Source of the DNA: Ralstonia pickettii
GTDB lineage: Bacteria > Pseudomonadota > Gammaproteobacteria > Burkholderiales > Burkholderiaceae
Assembly: GCF_000607165.1 (NCBI RefSeq)
Contig: NZ_JFZG01000035.1
Span: 1-35,033 of the forward strand
Direction: 5' to 3'
Length of the DNA: 35,033 nucleotides
Of the stretch, positions 32,892-35,033 are shown one piece after another. A model generated the notes under the pieces. It was not told the DNA's origin. It made no database searches and worked only from the letters and a program-made list of their open reading frames with translations. Numbering within the stretch: position 1 is the first letter of the stretch; each line of letters begins with the position of its first letter. The position numbers were made by a program, and so were the translations under genes.

Positions 32892-33518
32892 GAGACCTCC
32901 CTCGTCTGCTTCTATGACAGACGTAGGCATGGGCCGACCACGAGCCTCCCAGGAACCACGCACGCAAACGCGTACGCGGCCACATGGCCGTGTCGATAAA
33001 ACGATCGAATGATGGGAGAGGCTTGTGCGGAGAACCCGCTCAAGATCCACTACCCGCCGTGCAATGCGGCTAGGCAGTGGTGAAGCGCAGCGATGCGCCC
33101 AAACTGTCTAGCCGTTCAACGTGCGACCCAAGGTCGACTAGAACAACTGTCCATGGAGATCACTCCGAGTTCTGACGGGGCGAAGGGTAACAAAGTCATA
33201 CGTAAGCCTGCAAGCAGTTTTTCCGTTGGCTTTGAGCAACGCGTCGCAGCCGTCAAACAACGTGGAATGCCGACCATGGAACGGGAGAACGCTGAACGCC
33301 AAGAGGGAAGAGAATCAAGTGGCGAATAGGAGCGCCTACAAAAAAGGGAATGCGGCGGAATTGGGCAAGTGTCTGCGCACCTCAAATTTCGGCGGGCCCT
33401 CTGGACAGACTACATAGGTAGCTGAGCTAAGCCGGACCTGACGGATCGATTCAAGCCGACTATCTCGCACACGGGATCTATCGCAGCGAGTGAGCGACAT
33501 TGAGGCGTCTTTGTACTT
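32892..33518. other. Non-coding region upstream of the porin, with hairpins
   Basis: The porin leader contains CGTCTG/CAGACG (32903-32908/32918-32923) immediately upstream of its ribosome site, and CGGCCA-CA-TGGCCG (32977-32990). No ORF here has a ribosome site with plausible composition, and no transposase remnant was recognised. The region holds the divergent promoters for the porin and the riboswitch transcript. Confidence 0.45.
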
Positions 33519-33547
33519 TTGCGTGCCAGGGGGGATGCTGATACACT
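33519..33547 (+). promoter_or_regulatory. Promoter of the manganese-riboswitch transcript
   Basis: TTGCGT (33519-33524) and TACACT (33542-33547) are separated by 17 bases. Transcription would start near 33554, exactly where the first helix of the riboswitch begins, which supports the assignment. Confidence 0.55.
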
Positions 33548-33553
33548 CCGGCC

Positions 33554-33689
33554 CGTTGTCATTGGGGAGTAGCCATTCCGGGCGCAATGCTCGGAAGTCC
33601 ACGTCAACAAACTTGAGACCTTGCCGTCTCATGGTGTGGACAGCCTCTGCTGCAAGCAGAGCCGCTAGGCGAGACCTTTGGCCGCGACG
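33554..33689 (+). ncRNA. yybP-ykoY family Mn(II) riboswitch
   Basis: The two conserved loops of the family are present: GGGGAGTAGC (33564-33573) and GGCGAGACCTTTG (33668-33680), with the conserved GTCAACA (33602-33608) between them. The closing helix P1 is CGTTGT (33554-33559) with GCGACG (33684-33689), and an internal hairpin CTCTGCT-GCA-AGCAGAG sits at 33644-33660. Known members bind Mn(II) between the two loops and switch on Mn exporters. The P1 3' strand GCGACG could instead pair with CGTCGT at 33714-33719, giving a possible expression platform before the exchanger gene at 33761. Confidence 0.88.
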
Positions 33690-33760
33690 TGCACACCCAG
33701 GCCGGGCGACGCGCGTCGTTGCGCCATTGGTTTATCTCGTTCGCCTGGCTACCTCATTTC

Positions 33761-34771
33761 ATGCTCCTCACAATCGGTCTTTTCCTGATATCGGCAGGCG
33801 CCATCTATTTGGCCTGCGAGTACTTCGTCAACGGCATTGAATGGTGCGGCAAGCGACTGAATCTCGGCGCCACAGCCGTCGGCTCGGTGTTGGCCGCCTT
33901 TGGCACAGCACTGCCTGAAAGTGCCGTCACGTTCGTTGCCGTGGTCTTCGGTTCGACGCCTGAGCAGAAAGATCTCGGCGTCGGTGCTGCGATGGGCGGC
34001 CCGCTTGTTCTGGCCACACTCGCATATGCGGTAGTTGGTTTGGCGTTGATGATGAATCGACGCGAGCTTGGCCGTCCCACCGCGGAAGTCAAAGTCGACC
34101 ATGCACGCATGAGCCGGGACCAGGCCGCTTTCCTGGGCGCCTTTGTTGTCAAGGTTGCCCTGGGGCTTGTTGCCTTTGCATACAAGCCTTGGCTGGGCAT
34201 TCTTTTCCTGGTCGCCTATGCGATCTATGTCTGGCGCGAGATCAAGGACAGTGACACGGCACCTGAAGAAGAGGAACTGGAGCCCCTCTCGATTCGCCCG
34301 AAGTTGGCGGAACCTCCACTGGGGTGGGCCGTGCTGCAAGTGCTGCTCGCGCTGGTCGTGATTGGCGGCGCTTCACACGTCTTTGTGGCACAGCTTGAAG
34401 CGATTGGCACAGCGCTGCACTGGCCAGCACACCTTGTCGCGCTATTGCTCAGCCCCGTTGCGACGGAGTTGCCCGAGACGATGAACGCTCTGATTTGGGT
34501 CCGCCGGGGCAAGGAACGCCTCGCCCTGGCAAACATCTCGGGGGCCATGATGATTCAGGCCACCATCCCGAGTGCACTGGGGATCTTCTACACTCCATGG
34601 CGATTTGACGGGCCGCTGCTTGCGTCCGGCATCATTACTGCGGTCGCCATCTTGTTCTTGTGGATGATGTTCCGGCGCGGAGTCGTGCATGGGCGAACCC
34701 TGGTAGCAGTCAGCTCTTTGTACGCGCTTTTTGCGTTTGTTCTCGCGATCGGGTTTCCAGTGACCCGCTAA
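33761..34771 (+). CDS. NCX/CaxA-type cation exchanger, probable Mn/Ca exporter
   Basis: A 336-aa integral membrane protein of the sodium/calcium exchanger superfamily. The two inverted alpha-repeats are GTALPESAVTFVAVVFG and VATELPETMNALIWVRRGK, each with the key Pro-Glu pair. About ten hydrophobic helices are split by a charged loop with a Glu cluster (APEEEELEPLS). The ATG at 33761 is preferred because the longer GTG frame from 33689 would start inside the riboswitch P1 helix. Its own ribosome site is weak. Control by a manganese riboswitch points to Mn(II) efflux, possibly alongside Ca(II). It is the last gene before the right end. Confidence 0.87.
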   Translation: MLLTIGLFLISAGAIYLACEYFVNGIEWCGKRLNLGATAVGSVLAAFGTALPESAVTFVAVVFGSTPEQKDLGVGAAMGGPLVLATLAYAVVGLALMMNRRELGRPTAEVKVDHARMSRDQAAFLGAFVVKVALGLVAFAYKPWLGILFLVAYAIYVWREIKDSDTAPEEEELEPLSIRPKLAEPPLGWAVLQVLLALVVIGGASHVFVAQLEAIGTALHWPAHLVALLLSPVATELPETMNALIWVRRGKERLALANISGAMMIQATIPSALGIFYTPWRFDGPLLASGIITAVAILFLWMMFRRGVVHGRTLVAVSSLYALFAFVLAIGFPVTR

Positions 34772-34940
34772 CAGGACGCCTTGCATGGGTTCATACTGCC
34801 GACACTCAGCCGGGCATCTGAGGCGGTCGGCGATGGACATCCGGTGGCAAGACGACAATGCTTGACTCTCGCACCGCACTGGTTGCATGGCTGGGCAGGC
34901 TGGCGCCCCGGGGACGGGACACTCGCGCGCGCCTCTTTCA
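34772..34940. other. Short non-coding stretch before the right end
   Basis: Neither a gene nor a convincing terminator is seen between the exchanger stop and the first end repeat. Confidence 0.5.
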
Positions 34941-35033
34941 TGCTCCAGCCTACTTCGCTATTTTTTCTAACTTACTTCGCTATTCTCGCCAGTCAGGTCG
35001 GCGCTTTTTCTAATTTTCTTCGCTATGCCGACA
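34941..35033 (-). repeat. Right terminal end with three spaced TnsB-type repeats
   Basis: Reading inward from 35033, after the tip TGTCGGCA come repeats at 35006-35025, 34963-34982 and 34941-34960. All begin TAGCGAAG. The outer two share TTAGAAAA and the innermost is degenerate. A 23-base spacer separates the first and second, and 2 bases separate the second and third. The looser spacing resembles the Tn7 left end. Confidence 0.9.

Larger units (their letters stand above)
1..35033. mobile_element. Complete Tn7-like transposon carrying defence-like and metal-resistance cargo
   Basis: The first and last bases are terminal inverted repeats. The left tip begins TGTCCGCG and the right tip, read inward on the minus strand, begins TGTCGGCA. 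In both, the next 20 bases are a TAGCGAAG...TTAGAAAA repeat starting at offset 9. The element encodes TnsA, a DDE TnsB, TnsC and TniQ in one operon, plus a protein with TnsE-like layout. TnsA with TnsB implies cut-and-paste movement with double-strand cleavage, as established for Tn7. The operon sits in the interior (10.5-15.1 kb), with cargo on both sides, rather than against one end as in Tn7. Target duplications cannot be seen because the window stops at the tips. Confidence 0.93.

Noticed and set aside
31455-32999. 514-aa open frame on the plus strand
   Set aside because: It lies opposite the OprB-like porin, whose signal peptide, ribosome site and barrel features are clear. The antisense product has no recognisable domain.
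33153-33329. Possible ~58-aa ORF starting at the ATG at 33153
   Set aside because: There is no ribosome site and no family. It could be a decayed gene, but there is nothing to support it.
33336-33632. 98-aa open frame on the minus strand
   Set aside because: It overlaps the Mn riboswitch on the opposite strand and has no ribosome site.
1-35033. CRISPR array or Cas genes (CRISPR-associated transposon)
   Set aside because: No spaced repeat array and no Cas-like protein was seen. The only tandem repeats are the TnsB-type ends.

Overview
The window is one complete Tn7-like transposon, read from tip to tip. Base 1 opens with TGTC and the last bases are GACA. Inside each tip lie three copies of a ~20-bp repeat (core TAGCGAAG...TTAGAAAA) in inverted orientation, as expected for TnsB-binding ends. 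The flanking target site and any target duplication lie outside the window. High GC, the CDF/HME-RND metal-efflux repertoire and the OprB-type porin suggest a beta-proteobacterial host of the Ralstonia/Cupriavidus/Burkholderia type. That is inference; no taxonomic marker gene is present.

Layout. (1) 1-485: left end repeats and a hairpin-rich non-coding stretch. (2) 485-2802: operon-like trio of an AAA+ ATPase, a 75-aa protein and a metallophosphoesterase. (3) 2974-8100: probable defence cargo, namely a lone DruA-like (DUF4338) protein and, convergent to it, a two-gene unit encoding a protein-kinase/P-loop ATPase fusion and an unrecognised Rossmann-like partner. (4) 8444-15065: small membrane protein, a 560-aa protein with TnsE-like architecture, and the leftward transposition operon tnsA-tnsB-tnsC-tniQ with overlapping or nearly abutting reading frames. 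(5) 15363-19362: Ni/Co-type sensor-efflux pair (RcnR/DmeR-like repressor with its operator, and DmeF), an outer-membrane protein, and a second CDF exporter. (6) 19359-27731: histidine kinase and response regulator, then a tripartite heavy-metal RND efflux system whose outer-membrane gene is divergent. (7) 27771-29281: an outer-membrane protein and a lipoprotein, divergent, both of unknown function. (8) 29313-32891: OprB-like porin, a 68-codon leader ORF preceded by mutually exclusive hairpins, and an NRAMP-related transporter lacking the canonical metal-site motifs. (9) 33519-34771: a promoter, a yybP-ykoY manganese riboswitch and an NCX-type cation exchanger. (10) 34941-35033: right end repeats.

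How it fits together. The core machinery (TnsABC, TniQ, probably a TnsE-like factor) moves a payload of two kinds: putative phage-defence/NTPase modules on the left and a metal-homeostasis island on the right. The island covers Ni/Co efflux, Zn/Cd/Co-type RND efflux, Mn-riboswitch-controlled export and a probable divalent-cation uptake locus under its own RNA leader. The observations most worth following are the kinase-ATPase/Rossmann gene pair, the TnsE-like protein, the DUF4338 gene bounded by two strong hairpins, and the RNA-controlled metal genes at the right end.
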